Assembly (NCBI RefSeq): GCF_006974105.1
Contig: NZ_CP036282.1
Coordinates: 744,001 to 808,000, forward strand
DNA length: 64,000 bases
Origin: Rhodoferax aquaticus
Lineage (GTDB): Bacteria > Pseudomonadota > Gammaproteobacteria > Burkholderiales > Burkholderiaceae_C
Reading direction: 5' to 3'
A program made the position numbers and the translations under genes. Under the pieces are notes generated by a model. That model saw only the letters and a list, made by a program, of their open reading frames with translations. It did not search any database and was not told the DNA's origin. Below are positions 27,401 to 36,718 of this stretch, one piece after another. Each line of letters opens with the position of its first letter. Within the stretch, counting starts at the first letter, position 1.

Positions 27401-28084
27401 ATGAGTCAAAGTCTGAGAAGCCGTGTCGCCAAAGTCATTGCGGCCAGCGCCCACAATTTGTTGGACAGGTGGGAAGATGCCAACCCCGTTGCCATGCTGG
27501 AACAAGCCACGCGCGAACTTGAGCAGGTCAGCAGCGATGTGCGTACCGAGCTAGGCGTAACCGTGGCCAATCGCCATCTGACCCAGCAACAACACGTGCG
27601 TTTGAACCAAGAGCATGCCGCACTGGCCGAGGCTATTGGCACGGCGATTGCCGCCGCACGCGATGACCTTGCCAAGTCCGCCCTAGCCCGGCAGTTAGAC
27701 ATTGAAGCGCAGCTGCCCGTGTTGGAGGGCAGCTTGGTGCAGCTCGGAGGCGACGAAAAAGAGTTGTCCGCCTTCTTGGAGGCCTTGATGGGCAAGCGCC
27801 GTGAGATGCAACGGGCCATTCAAGAGTTTGAAGCTTCGCGCTTGCAAGCCCGCACGGCGAATGCACCAAGTGCCGCCAAGTCCGTGCATACCCAGTCGCG
27901 CGTCCAAGCGGCCGAAGAGGCGTTTGATCGAACACTGACGCGCCAAACCGGCGTCGCGGGCTTGGCCCGCGGCGCTACCTTGGCACAGGCCACCCACTTG
28001 AAAGAACTCGGTGATATCGTGCGGGACAGCAAAATCAATGAGCGCTTGGCTGCTCTGAAAGCCGCGCAACAGGAGAACCCATGA
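27401..28084 (+). CDS. PspA/IM30-family protein
   Basis: 227 aa from ATG 27401 with a strong AGGAGG site. Almost entirely helical coiled coil: NLLDRWEDANPVAMLEQATREL at the N-terminus matches the PspA/IM30/Vipp1 opening, and heptad patterns continue through residue ~165. PspA-family proteins form rods or scaffolds on the inner face of the cytoplasmic membrane and counter membrane stress. It differs from classical PspA by the absence of pspB, pspC and pspF nearby and by its company with YqiJ and flotillin. Overlaps the next gene as ATGA. Confidence 0.85.
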   Translation: MSQSLRSRVAKVIAASAHNLLDRWEDANPVAMLEQATRELEQVSSDVRTELGVTVANRHLTQQQHVRLNQEHAALAEAIGTAIAAARDDLAKSALARQLDIEAQLPVLEGSLVQLGGDEKELSAFLEALMGKRREMQRAIQEFEASRLQARTANAPSAAKSVHTQSRVQAAEEAFDRTLTRQTGVAGLARGATLAQATHLKELGDIVRDSKINERLAALKAAQQENP

Positions 28085-28701
28085 GCATCTTGACCGCCCC
28101 CGACACTTGGCCTTTTTCCGCCGCATTGGCGACCATGGTGGGCCTTGGTGTGCTAGAGGGCGTTGGCTTGTTGTTCGCCACCAGTCCTTCAATATGGATC
28201 GACCATCTACTCCCCGATGTGCCAGACGGTGCCGATGGCGTATTGGGCTGGCTGCATTGGGGGCGCGTACCCGTACTTGTGTTACTGATCCTGTTTTTGG
28301 CGGGCTTTGCCGTGGCGGGCTATCTCGTTCAGGCCACCAGCGTGAGTCTTCTATACGCCACCTTGCCGCCATGGCTGGCCGCCATACCGGCGGTGTTTGC
28401 CGGCTTGTCCACCGTGCGCGGTGTAGGCGGCTTGGCTGCGCAGTATGCGCCGCGCGACGAAACCACAGCGGTTAGTGAAACCACCTTGATTGGCCGCGCG
28501 GGCGTGGTGGCACGTGGTATTGCCCGCCAGGGACTGGCGGCCGAAGCCAAGGTGCGCGATGTGCACGGCCATGTGCACTACGTCATGGTGGAGCCTGATG
28601 TAGAAGGGCAAACCTTTGATGAAGGCACCGACATCGTGTTGGTGCGAAAAATAGGGCGCGGCTTTACCTGTATTGCCAACCCTCATCCCCAATTACTTTA
28701 A
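28081..28701 (+). CDS. yqiJ: YqiJ/NfeD-like inner-membrane protein with OB-fold tail
   Basis: 206 aa. Three hydrophobic segments in the first ~120 residues (LATMVGLGVLEGVGLLFA; VPVLVLLILFLAGFAVAGYL; LPPWLAAIPAVFAGL) precede a C-terminal beta-rich OB-fold region (IGRAGVVARGIARQGLAAEAKVRD, TDIVLVRKIG). This arrangement is that of YqiJ, the NfeD-type partner of the flotillin YqiK. It overlaps the PspA gene and is followed directly by the flotillin gene, so the proteins probably act together in membrane microdomains. Confidence 0.85.
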   Translation: MSILTAPDTWPFSAALATMVGLGVLEGVGLLFATSPSIWIDHLLPDVPDGADGVLGWLHWGRVPVLVLLILFLAGFAVAGYLVQATSVSLLYATLPPWLAAIPAVFAGLSTVRGVGGLAAQYAPRDETTAVSETTLIGRAGVVARGIARQGLAAEAKVRDVHGHVHYVMVEPDVEGQTFDEGTDIVLVRKIGRGFTCIANPHPQLL

Positions 28702-28721
28702 CGAGAGAAACAGAGAGAGCT

Positions 28722-30437
28722 ATGAATTTTGATTTGTTGATCAATACCGCGGTGCCAGCTGGCATTGTTCTCATCGCGCTGGTGGTGGTGGGCATTGTGT
28801 TCGCGCGCCTCTACCACCGCGCCACCAAAGAAACCGCCTTTGTCCGCACCGGGCTTGGTGGGCAAAAAGTCATCATGGACGGCGGCGCCATTGTGTTGCC
28901 CATCTTTCACGAGACGATTCCCGTCAACATGAATACGCTCAAGCTGGAAGTCTCTCGCAAGGACGAGCACAGTTTGATCACACTGGACCGCATGCGGGTG
29001 GATGTTGCAGCCGCATTTTTTGTGCGGGTCAAACAGTTGGCCGAGTCGGTGAGCACCGCAGCCCAAACCTTGGGGCGTAAGACCATGGCCCCGGACGAAC
29101 TCAAGCTCTTGGTGGAAGACAAGTTTGTCGATGCCTTGCGCGCCACGGCAGCCACCATGAGCATGCAAGAGCTGCAGGACAAGCGGCGCGACTTTGTGCA
29201 AGCGGTACAAAACGCGGTGGCCGAAGACTTGGAGAAGAATGGTCTGGAGCTGGAGTCGGTCTCACTCACCAACATGGACCAAACCGCCAAGAACTTCTTC
29301 AACCCCAACAACGCGTTTGACGCCGAAGGCCTGACGCGCTTGACCGAAGAAACCGAGGCACGCCGCAAACAGCGCAACGACATTGAGCAAGACACCGAAG
29401 TACAGGTGCGCACCAAAAACCTGGAAGCGGAACGCCAAAAGCTGGACATCACCAAGCAGCAAGAGTTTGCAACCCTCACCCAACAGCAGCAGATCTCCAA
29501 TGCCAAGGCCGACCAAGTGGCCGAGATTGCCAAGATTGAGGCTGAGCGTCACCGCGAGGCGGAAGAGGTGCGCATCAATGCCGAGCGCCTGGTGAAAGAG
29601 AAGCGCATTGAAGCGGATCGCACAGTGAACAGCGCCGAGATCGACAAGAACTTGGTCATCCAGAAAAAGCAAATCGAAGCCGAGCGTGAAACCAAAATCA
29701 AACAAGCGGAGCAGCGCCAAGCGGTAGAGCTGGCCAACCAAGACGCTGCCATTGCCATTGCGCGCAAATCCCAGGAGCAGTCGGAGGCAGATGCCACCGC
29801 CAACACCGCCTTGTCAGAAGCCGTGAAGTCGGAAGAGCTGGTCAACACCGCCCGCGAAATCGCCATTGCAGAGCGCAACAAGTCCATCCAGCTGATTGAC
29901 GCCACCAAGGTGGCTGAGCAGCAAGCCATTGGTGTGAAAGTGGCAGCCCAAGCCGACCGCGAGGCTGCAGAAAACCGCGCGGCTGCCATCAAGGTAGAGG
30001 CCGATGCGCGCATGGCCGCGTCCTTGGCCGAGGCGGAAGGTATTGCAGCGATCAACGAAGCTAAGAACCGCTTGGGCGCCGCCCAGATTGACTTGGCGGT
30101 GCGCATGCAGTTGATCAACGCCTTGCCGCAGATCATTGACAGCGCGTCTAAGCCCTTGGAGAAGATTGACTCCATTCGCCTGTTCCAAGTCAACGGCATG
30201 CCCATGGGCTGCAACGGAGGTGGCTCCGGCAGTGGTGAGGGTGGCCAAGGCGGTGGAACCTTGCCAGAGCAAGTGGTGAATTCCGCCCTTCAGTACCAGG
30301 TGGCCAAGCCTATCGTCGACGCCATCATGAAAGACGCAGGCTTGAACAATCCATCGCTCACGGGGATTGCGCAAACCATTGCAGGCATGGTCAGCGTGGC
30401 ACCTGCACCAGTCAGCGAGGCGACTGCGCACGACTAA
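28722..30437 (+). CDS. yqiK: Flotillin-family protein YqiK
   Basis: 571 aa. One N-terminal membrane helix (AVPAGIVLIALVVVGIVFA), an SPFH/band-7 domain (~35-220: FVRTGLGGQKVIMDGGAIVLP, TLDRMRVDVAAAFFVRV), then a long charged coiled coil (~220-450, many EAERxxxI repeats) and a Gly/Ser/Glu-rich hinge near residue 500 before a C-terminal oligomerisation segment. Flotillins scaffold lipid-ordered microdomains. It is the last gene of the four-gene operon and is followed by a terminator. Confidence 0.93.
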   Translation: MNFDLLINTAVPAGIVLIALVVVGIVFARLYHRATKETAFVRTGLGGQKVIMDGGAIVLPIFHETIPVNMNTLKLEVSRKDEHSLITLDRMRVDVAAAFFVRVKQLAESVSTAAQTLGRKTMAPDELKLLVEDKFVDALRATAATMSMQELQDKRRDFVQAVQNAVAEDLEKNGLELESVSLTNMDQTAKNFFNPNNAFDAEGLTRLTEETEARRKQRNDIEQDTEVQVRTKNLEAERQKLDITKQQEFATLTQQQQISNAKADQVAEIAKIEAERHREAEEVRINAERLVKEKRIEADRTVNSAEIDKNLVIQKKQIEAERETKIKQAEQRQAVELANQDAAIAIARKSQEQSEADATANTALSEAVKSEELVNTAREIAIAERNKSIQLIDATKVAEQQAIGVKVAAQADREAAENRAAAIKVEADARMAASLAEAEGIAAINEAKNRLGAAQIDLAVRMQLINALPQIIDSASKPLEKIDSIRLFQVNGMPMGCNGGGSGSGEGGQGGGTLPEQVVNSALQYQVAKPIVDAIMKDAGLNNPSLTGIAQTIAGMVSVAPAPVSEATAHD

Positions 30438-30460
30438 AGCAGCGTCACTCTCTGCACAAT

Positions 30461-30488
30461 AGCCGCTTCATGCGGCTTTTGTCTTTTT
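30461..30488 (+). terminator. Intrinsic terminator after yqiK
   Basis: AGCCGC-TTCAT-GCGGCT hairpin (30461-30477) followed by a T-rich tail TTTGTCTTTTT, 23 bases after the stop codon. Confidence 0.85.
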
Positions 30489-30493
30489 AGGAA

Positions 30494-30555
30494 TAAATGT
30501 GCCTGTTGCGCCCATGGAATGAGCGCAAGAAGCTATCATTTTTATAGTGTAAATG
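30494..30555 (+). repeat. Dispersed ~50-bp repeat, copy D
   Basis: TGTGCCTGTTGCGCCCAT followed by GAGCGCAAGAAGCTATCA. It lies between the yqiK terminator and the convergent LysR gene, a fully intergenic copy. Confidence 0.7.
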
Positions 30556-30564
30556 GTTGCACGC

Positions 30565-31473
30565 TCACCGCAAAACCTCCCACCAAGCCCCATCCAACTC
30601 CGCTTGCAAGTAGCGGATGAAGTGGGTCACTTTAGACGGCACCAGTTTGGGCGATGGGTACACGGCGTGCATCTCTTGGCTGGGGAGTTGGTAGTCGCTT
30701 AAGACAGGCACGACCAAGCCCGCTTTGACGGATTCCAGCGCCACGTACCAGGGCAAAACTGCCAGGCCCATGCCGTCGGTGGCCGCCGACAAAATGGCAG
30801 AGAGGTTGTTGGCGCGCAGCGGGCCTTTCACCAGCACCGAGTGCGTTTGGCCCTGTGGGCTGGTGAGGTTCCAGCGCTCGTCGCCTTGTACGCTGCTGTA
30901 AACCAAGCAGGCATGTTGGCTTAGCTCGGCAGGTTTGAGAGGGGCAGGGTGTTTCTCAAGGTAATGGGGGGCACCCACCATGACCCAGGGGTTGGTGCCC
31001 AGGTAGCGTGCGCCCAGTGTGGAGTCGGCCAAGCGGCCCATGCGAATGGCCAAGTCCACGCCTTGCTCTACCAGGTTCACATAGCGGTCGTCAAAGCTCA
31101 GGTCTATCTGCACCTCGGGGTGGGTGTGCATATAGCCCAGCACCAAAGGCACCATCACGCGCCTGCCAAAGCCCACCGAGGTGCTGATGCGCAGCGTGCC
31201 CCCCACTTGGCTTTGCACCAGTGTGGCCAGGTTGTCAGCCTCGTCGATCTCTCGGGCAATGACCTTGCATTTTTCGTAGTACAGCGCGCCTACCTCTGTG
31301 GGGCTGACGCCGCGGGTCGAGCGGTGGAGCAAGCGTGCGCCCAAGCGCTGCTCCATGGCGGCCACGGTTTTGGTGGCCGTGGGTTGGGCAATGTCCAGCT
31401 CCAAGGCCGCTTTGCTGAAGCTGCCGGTCTCTACCACGCGGATAAACAGTTGAAGGCTGGTGATGCGGTCCAT
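30565..31473 (-). CDS. LysR-family regulator of the glyoxylate operon
   Basis: 302 aa from ATG 31473 (MDRITSLQLFIRVVETGSFS); a longer frame to 31524 is unlikely. Winged-helix region SKAALELDIAQPTATKTVAAMEQRLG and a RxTRGV wing. C-terminal LysR substrate domain (LRISTSVGFGRRVMVPLVLGYM). Divergent from gcl with a 124-bp control region carrying a dyad, so it probably regulates gcl-hyi-glxR-pyk in response to glyoxylate or a related metabolite; that link is inferred from position. Confidence 0.88.
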   Translation of the reverse strand: MDRITSLQLFIRVVETGSFSKAALELDIAQPTATKTVAAMEQRLGARLLHRSTRGVSPTEVGALYYEKCKVIAREIDEADNLATLVQSQVGGTLRISTSVGFGRRVMVPLVLGYMHTHPEVQIDLSFDDRYVNLVEQGVDLAIRMGRLADSTLGARYLGTNPWVMVGAPHYLEKHPAPLKPAELSQHACLVYSSVQGDERWNLTSPQGQTHSVLVKGPLRANNLSAILSAATDGMGLAVLPWYVALESVKAGLVVPVLSDYQLPSQEMHAVYPSPKLVPSKVTHFIRYLQAELDGAWWEVLR

Positions 31474-31503
31474 GCTTTGCACTGTAGACCACAGCGTGGG
31501 GGG

Positions 31504-31520
31504 TATTCCATAACGGAATA
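31504..31520. promoter_or_regulatory. Dyad TATTCC-N5-GGAATA between lysR and gcl
   Basis: Perfect 6-bp inverted repeat with a 5-base spacer, 31 bases upstream of the LysR start on the minus strand and 78 bases before gcl. Its T-N11-A type layout fits a LysR binding site. Confidence 0.55.
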
Positions 31521-31597
31521 GCACTTATCCCCTGACTGCCATTCACATAAGCCCACCGCACTCAGATGATTGCGCCCAACTACTACAGGAGAACGCA

Positions 31598-33391
31598 ATG
31601 GCAAAAATGAAGGCCGCAATGGCCGCCGTGTTGGTCATGGAGAAAGAGGGCATCACCCAGGCCTTTGGTGTGCCAGGCGCTGCCATTAACCCGCTGTATG
31701 CCCAGCTGCGCGAGCGCCAAACCATTGGCCATGTGTTGGCTCGCCATGTGGAGGGTGCATCGCATATGGCCGAGGGCTATACCCGCGCACGGGCGGGCAA
31801 TATCGGGGTGTGCATTGGTACCTCGGGGCCCGCTGGCACCGACATGATTACCGGCTTGTACTCTGCGCAGGCGGACTCCATCCCCATTCTGTGCATCACT
31901 GGCCAAGCGCCACGGGCGCGCTTGCACAAAGAAGACTTCCAAGCGGTGGACATTGCGTCCATTGCCAAGCCGGTGACTAAGTGGGCCACCACGGTGCTAG
32001 AGCCGGCGCAAGTGCCGCGCGTGTTTCAGCAGGCGTTTCACTTGATGCGCTCGGGACGCCCCGGCCCTGTGCTGATTGACCTTCCGTTTGATGTGATGCA
32101 AACCGAAATTGAGTTTGACATCGACACCTACGAACCCATGGCGGTCTACAAGCCCACAGCCAGTCGCAAGCAAATCGAAAAAGCGCTGGAGATGCTCAAC
32201 GCGGCCGAACGCCCGCTCATTGTGTCGGGCGGTGGCGTCATCAATGCAGACGCCTCGGCGCTCTTGCAGCAGTTTGCAGAAATAGTGGGTATCCCGGTGA
32301 TCCCCACGCTCATGGGCTGGGGCACGATTCCCGACAACCACCCGCTCATGGCGGGCATGTGTGGGCTGCAAACCAGCCACCGCTATGGCAACGCCAACCT
32401 GCTGGCCAGCGACTTTGTGCTGGGCATTGGCAACCGCTGGGCCAACCGCCACACGGGCTCCCCCGAGGTGTATTGCAAGGGCCGTAAGTTCATCCATGTG
32501 GACATTGAGCCCACGCAGATTGGCCGCGTGTTTGCGCCTGACTACGGCATTGTTTCGGATGCCAAAGCAGCGCTGCAGCAGTTCGTCGCCCTGGCCCAGG
32601 AATGGAAGCTGGCAGGCAAGCTGCGTGACTGGTCTGGCTGGGTGGCGGAGTGCCAGGCGCGCAAGGCTTCCACCGAGTTCTTGCGCAAGACCAACTTCAA
32701 CACGGTGCCCATGAAGCCCCAGCGCGTGTACCAGTGCATGAACAACGCGTTTGATGCAGACACCACCTATGTCTCCACCATTGGCCTGAGCCAAATTGCA
32801 GGCGCGCAGTTTTTGCATGTGTACAAGCCCCGCCACTGGATCAACTGCGGGCAGGCAGGCCCCTTGGGCTGGACCATTCCGGCGGCCTTGGGCGTGTGCG
32901 TGGCGGACCCCACACGCAAGGTGGTGGCGCTCTCGGGTGACTACGACTTCCAATTCATGATTGAAGAGCTGGCCGTGGGCGCGCAGTTCCACATCCCTTA
33001 TATCCACATGGTGGTGAACAACAGCTACCTCGGCCTGATTCGCCAGTCCCAGCGCGGCTTCTCCATGGACTATTGCGTGCAGCTGGGCTTTGACAACATC
33101 AACTCCAACGAAGGCGATGTCACCGCCAACGGCTACGGCGTGGACCACATCAAAGTGGTGGAGGGCTTGGGTTGCAAAGCGATCCGCGTGCACAAGCAAG
33201 AAGAAATTGCCCCCGCCATTAGCCAAGCCCGCGCGTGGATGGACGAGTTCCGCGTGCCGGTGGTGATTGAGGTGATCTTGGAGCGCGTGACCAATATCGC
33301 GATGGGCACCGAGATTGACAACGTGGTCGAGTTTGAAGAGTTGGCCCAAGGCGCGGCCGACGTACCCACTGCCCTGGCCATGCTGGACTGA
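31598..33391 (+). CDS. gcl: Glyoxylate carboligase (tartronate-semialdehyde synthase)
   Basis: 597 aa ThDP-dependent enzyme. Joins two glyoxylates to tartronate semialdehyde with CO2 release. The N-terminal Pyr domain carries Val51 in [14 protein letters not shown] where other ThDP enzymes have the catalytic Glu, the diagnostic feature of Gcl. The C-terminal PP domain has the ThDP-Mg motif [16 protein letters not shown]...NN. First gene of gcl-hyi-glxR-pyk, preceded by a good site (ACAGGAG). Connects with ureide breakdown encoded at 39.9-44.1 kb, which yields glyoxylate. Confidence 0.97.
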   Translation: MAKMKAAMAAVLVMEKEGITQAFGVPGAAINPLYAQLRERQTIGHVLARHVEGASHMAEGYTRARAGNIGVCIGTSGPAGTDMITGLYSAQADSIPILCITGQAPRARLHKEDFQAVDIASIAKPVTKWATTVLEPAQVPRVFQQAFHLMRSGRPGPVLIDLPFDVMQTEIEFDIDTYEPMAVYKPTASRKQIEKALEMLNAAERPLIVSGGGVINADASALLQQFAEIVGIPVIPTLMGWGTIPDNHPLMAGMCGLQTSHRYGNANLLASDFVLGIGNRWANRHTGSPEVYCKGRKFIHVDIEPTQIGRVFAPDYGIVSDAKAALQQFVALAQEWKLAGKLRDWSGWVAECQARKASTEFLRKTNFNTVPMKPQRVYQCMNNAFDADTTYVSTIGLSQIAGAQFLHVYKPRHWINCGQAGPLGWTIPAALGVCVADPTRKVVALSGDYDFQFMIEELAVGAQFHIPYIHMVVNNSYLGLIRQSQRGFSMDYCVQLGFDNINSNEGDVTANGYGVDHIKVVEGLGCKAIRVHKQEEIAPAISQARAWMDEFRVPVVIEVILERVTNIAMGTEIDNVVEFEELAQGAADVPTALAMLD

Positions 33392-33437
33392 GCCCTCTCA
33401 CTTCCAAAGACTTAACCCAACACAGAGAAAGACCACC

Positions 33438-34241
33438 ATGCCCCAATTTGCAGCCAACCTCACCATGCTGTTCACCGAGCTGCCGTTTCTAGACCGCTTT
33501 GACGCCGCTGCGCAGGCAGGTTTTGATGCCGTAGAGTTTTTGTTTCCCTATGCCTACAGCGCGCAAGACATTCGCAGCCGCCTGGATGCCAACGGCCTGG
33601 AGCTGGTCTTGCACAACCTGCCAGCGGGCGACTGGGACGCAGGCGAGCGCGGCATTGCCTGCCACCCCGAGCGCGTGGCCGAGTTCCGCCAAGGCGTGGA
33701 AACCGCGATTCGCTATGCCCAAGCGCTGGGCGTCAAACAACTCAACTGCTTGGTAGGCAAAGCGCCTGCGGGCGTTGCACCTGAGGTCTTGCGCAGCACC
33801 GTGGTGGACAACCTGCGCTATGCCGCCAAAGAGCTCAAGACGGCAGGGCTGCGCTTGCTGATAGAGCCTATCAACACCTATGACATCCCCGGCTTCTACC
33901 TCAGCCGTACCGCACAGGCTTTGGACTTGCTGGATGCAGTGGGCGCAGACAACGCCTTTGTGCAGTACGACGTGTACCACGCCCAGCGCATGGAAGGGGA
34001 GATCGCCGCCACCTTGAGCAAGCATTTGCCACGCATAGGCCATGTGCAAATTGCCGACAACCCAGGCCGCAACGAACCGGGCACCGGGGAGCTGAACTAC
34101 CGCTACCTGTTCGCCCACTTAGACCGCCTTGGCTACACAGGCTGGGTGGGCTGTGAGTACAAGCCGGCAACGACCACGCTGGCTGGCCTAGGCTGGTGCC
34201 ATGCCATCAGCGCCCGCAGCACAGAGCCCGCCACCGCATAA
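33438..34241 (+). CDS. hyi: Hydroxypyruvate isomerase
   Basis: 267 aa from ATG 33438 (MPQFAANLTMLFTELPFLDRF). AP-endonuclease-2/xylose-isomerase-like barrel with metal ligands in LLIEPINTYDIPGFYLS, QYDVYHAQRMEG, HVQIADNPGRNEPGTGE and GCEYKP. It interconverts hydroxypyruvate and tartronate semialdehyde. It lies 46 bp after gcl and 18 bp before glxR, consistent with one operon. Confidence 0.95.
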   Translation: MPQFAANLTMLFTELPFLDRFDAAAQAGFDAVEFLFPYAYSAQDIRSRLDANGLELVLHNLPAGDWDAGERGIACHPERVAEFRQGVETAIRYAQALGVKQLNCLVGKAPAGVAPEVLRSTVVDNLRYAAKELKTAGLRLLIEPINTYDIPGFYLSRTAQALDLLDAVGADNAFVQYDVYHAQRMEGEIAATLSKHLPRIGHVQIADNPGRNEPGTGELNYRYLFAHLDRLGYTGWVGCEYKPATTTLAGLGWCHAISARSTEPATA

Positions 34242-34259
34242 CAACGATAGGAACATTTC

Positions 34260-35165
34260 ATGAGCACACACGCACTCAAAATTGGATTCATTGGCTTGGG
34301 CGTTATGGGCACGCCCATGGCCGGGCATTTGCTCAAGGCCGGGCACCAGTTGTTTGTCTACACCCACGGCAAGATGCCGCAGGCCATTGCCGCAGGCAGT
34401 GCCACCAAATGCCTAGATGCCAAAGGTGTGGCCGAGCGCGCTGACATCATCATCACCATGGTGCCTGATACGCCCGATGTGGCTGACGTTTTGTTTGGCG
34501 AGAAAGGCGTGGCCAAAGGCTTGTCGGCGGGCAAGCTGGTGATTGACATGTCGTCTATCTCGCCCGTAGAGACCAAAGTGTTTGCCCAACGCATTGAAGC
34601 GCTGGCTTGCGATTATTTAGATGCGCCGGTGTCGGGTGGCGATGTGGGGGCCAAGAACGCCACCTTGTCCATCATGGTGGGAGGCAAAGCCGCTGCGTTT
34701 GAGCGGGCCAAGCCGGTGTTTGAGTGCATGGGCAAAAACATCACCTTGGTGGGCGGCACGGGGGACGGCCAGACCTGCAAAGTGGCCAACCAAATTGTGG
34801 TGGCACTCACCATCAATGCGGTGGCTGAAGGTCTGCTGTTTGCTGCCCGTGCGGGCGCAGACCCCGCCAAAGTGCGCAATGCGCTGATGGGCGGCTTGGC
34901 AACCTCGCGCATCTTGGATGTGCTGGGCGAGCGCATGATTCGCCGCACGGTGGAGCCCGGCTTTCGCATTGCCTTGCACCAAAAAGACTTGAACTTGGCG
35001 CTGGGCGCCGCCAAGCAATTGGGCCTGGCCCTGCCAGCAACCTCGCATGCACAACAACTCTTTAGCGCCTGTATCTCGCATGGCGGCGCGGCTTGGGACC
35101 ATTCAGGTATGGTGAGGGCATTGGAAAAACTTTCCAACTTTGAAATTGGCCAAGCACCAACCTAA
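34260..35165 (+). CDS. glxR: 2-hydroxy-3-oxopropionate (tartronate semialdehyde) reductase
   Basis: 301 aa beta-hydroxyacid dehydrogenase. NAD(P)-binding GFIGLGVMGTPMAGHLL, substrate motif DAPVSGGDVGAKNATLSIMVGG, and the catalytic Lys in GQTCKVANQIVV. Reduces tartronate semialdehyde to D-glycerate, the step after Gcl. Followed 14 bases later by the pyruvate kinase gene. Confidence 0.95.
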   Translation: MSTHALKIGFIGLGVMGTPMAGHLLKAGHQLFVYTHGKMPQAIAAGSATKCLDAKGVAERADIIITMVPDTPDVADVLFGEKGVAKGLSAGKLVIDMSSISPVETKVFAQRIEALACDYLDAPVSGGDVGAKNATLSIMVGGKAAAFERAKPVFECMGKNITLVGGTGDGQTCKVANQIVVALTINAVAEGLLFAARAGADPAKVRNALMGGLATSRILDVLGERMIRRTVEPGFRIALHQKDLNLALGAAKQLGLALPATSHAQQLFSACISHGGAAWDHSGMVRALEKLSNFEIGQAPT

Positions 35166-35179
35166 GAAAGCTCCCCACC

Positions 35180-36598
35180 ATGCGCAGAACCCGTAACGCC
35201 AAAATTGTTGCCACCTTGGGGCCCGCTAGCACGGACCCCGCCATGATTCGGCGTTTGTTCATGGCAGGCGTCGATGTGTTTCGGCTGAACTTCAGCCATG
35301 GCAAGCCCGAGGACCATCGCGCCCGCTTTGAGACCTTGCGCGCCTTGGAGCAAGAAACGGGGCGGCCCATTGCCATCTTGGCCGACTTGCAAGGCCCCAA
35401 GCTGCGCGTGGGTACGTTTGCCAATGGGCCGGTGCAGTTGGACGTGGGGCAGGCGTTTCGCCTGGACTTGGACCGTGCGCCGGGCACCGCGCAGCGGGTG
35501 CAGATGCCCCACCCTGAAATCTTCAAAGCACTGCAGCCTGGGGCGGAGCTCCTGCTCGACGATGGCCGTCTGCGCCTGCTGGTGACCAACTGTGACGCCA
35601 CCTACTGCGAAACACGCGTAGTGGTGGGCGGCAAATTATCAGAACGCAAAGGCGTGAACGTGCCCGGTGTGCTGCTGCCTATTACCGCGCTTACGGAAAA
35701 AGACCGGCGTGACTTGGACTTTGCGCTGGAGCTAGGCGTGGACTGGGTGGCCCTGTCGTTTGTGCAGCGGCCCGAAGATGTGGAGGAAGCGCGCGCGCTC
35801 ATCCAGGGGCGCGCGGGCATTGTCTCTAAGTTAGAAAAACCCTCGGCCATTGACCGGCTCGACGACATCGTGGCGCTGTCCGACGCTGTGATGGTGGCGC
35901 GTGGCGACTTAGGCGTGGAGCTACCCGCCGAGCGCGTGCCCGCCATTCAAAAGCGTATCGTGCGCACCTGCCGCAAGCTCGGTAAGCCCGTGATCGTGGC
36001 CACCCAAATGTTGGAGTCCATGGTCGACAGCCCCGTGCCTACCCGGGCCGAAGCTTCCGACGTGGCCACTGCGATTTACGACGGCGCTGACGCAGTCATG
36101 CTGTCCGCAGAGTCCGCTTCGGGCAAGTACCCGGTAGAAGCCGTGGACATCATGCACCGCGTGATCGAGCAGGTAGAAGCCGATCCGCAATACCGTTTGC
36201 AAATTGATGCGTCGCACAGCCGCGCGCAATTGGGTGCTAGCGTGGCAGACGCAGTGTGTTGCGCCATGCGCAGTACCGTGGCCTTGTTGCAGGTTCCGGC
36301 CGTGGTGTGCTTTACCAGCGGTGGCAACAGCAGTCTGCGTGCTGCGCGGGAGCGGCCTGTCGCGCCCATTTTGAGCCTCACACCCAGCCTGCCCACAGCG
36401 CGGCGCCTGGCCTTGGTGTGGGGTGTGCATTCGGTGCACATGGAAGATGTGCACGACGCCACGCAAATGGAAGCAGTCGCTTGTGCCATCGCGCAGCGTG
36501 AACGCTTTGCGGTGGCGGGGCAGTCCATCGTCATCATTGCGGGCATGCCTTTTGGCACGGCGGGAAGCACCAACCTCATACGCGTGGCCACGGTGTAG
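35180..36598 (+). CDS. pyk: Pyruvate kinase
   Basis: 472 aa. N-terminal RNAKIVATLGPAST, DVFRLNFSHG, ILADLQGPKLRVG, the active-site block DAVMVARGDLGVELP, KPVIVATQMLESM and C-terminal allosteric domain. Makes pyruvate and ATP from phosphoenolpyruvate, closing the route glyoxylate to glycerate to pyruvate. Its place in a glyoxylate operon suggests a pathway-dedicated isozyme. A glycerate kinase gene is not in the operon and must lie elsewhere. Confidence 0.95.
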   Translation: MRRTRNAKIVATLGPASTDPAMIRRLFMAGVDVFRLNFSHGKPEDHRARFETLRALEQETGRPIAILADLQGPKLRVGTFANGPVQLDVGQAFRLDLDRAPGTAQRVQMPHPEIFKALQPGAELLLDDGRLRLLVTNCDATYCETRVVVGGKLSERKGVNVPGVLLPITALTEKDRRDLDFALELGVDWVALSFVQRPEDVEEARALIQGRAGIVSKLEKPSAIDRLDDIVALSDAVMVARGDLGVELPAERVPAIQKRIVRTCRKLGKPVIVATQMLESMVDSPVPTRAEASDVATAIYDGADAVMLSAESASGKYPVEAVDIMHRVIEQVEADPQYRLQIDASHSRAQLGASVADAVCCAMRSTVALLQVPAVVCFTSGGNSSLRAARERPVAPILSLTPSLPTARRLALVWGVHSVHMEDVHDATQMEAVACAIAQRERFAVAGQSIVIIAGMPFGTAGSTNLIRVATV

Positions 36599-36718
36599 CC
36601 TGCCCTCACGACGCTCTCAGTGCGCTCCGTGTGAGTCGGTGACATGGAGGTAGGGGCGGGGTGTTTGGACACCACTTGTACCTATACTTGTTGGCTTGCA
36701 GCAAGTTCAGGAGTTGTT

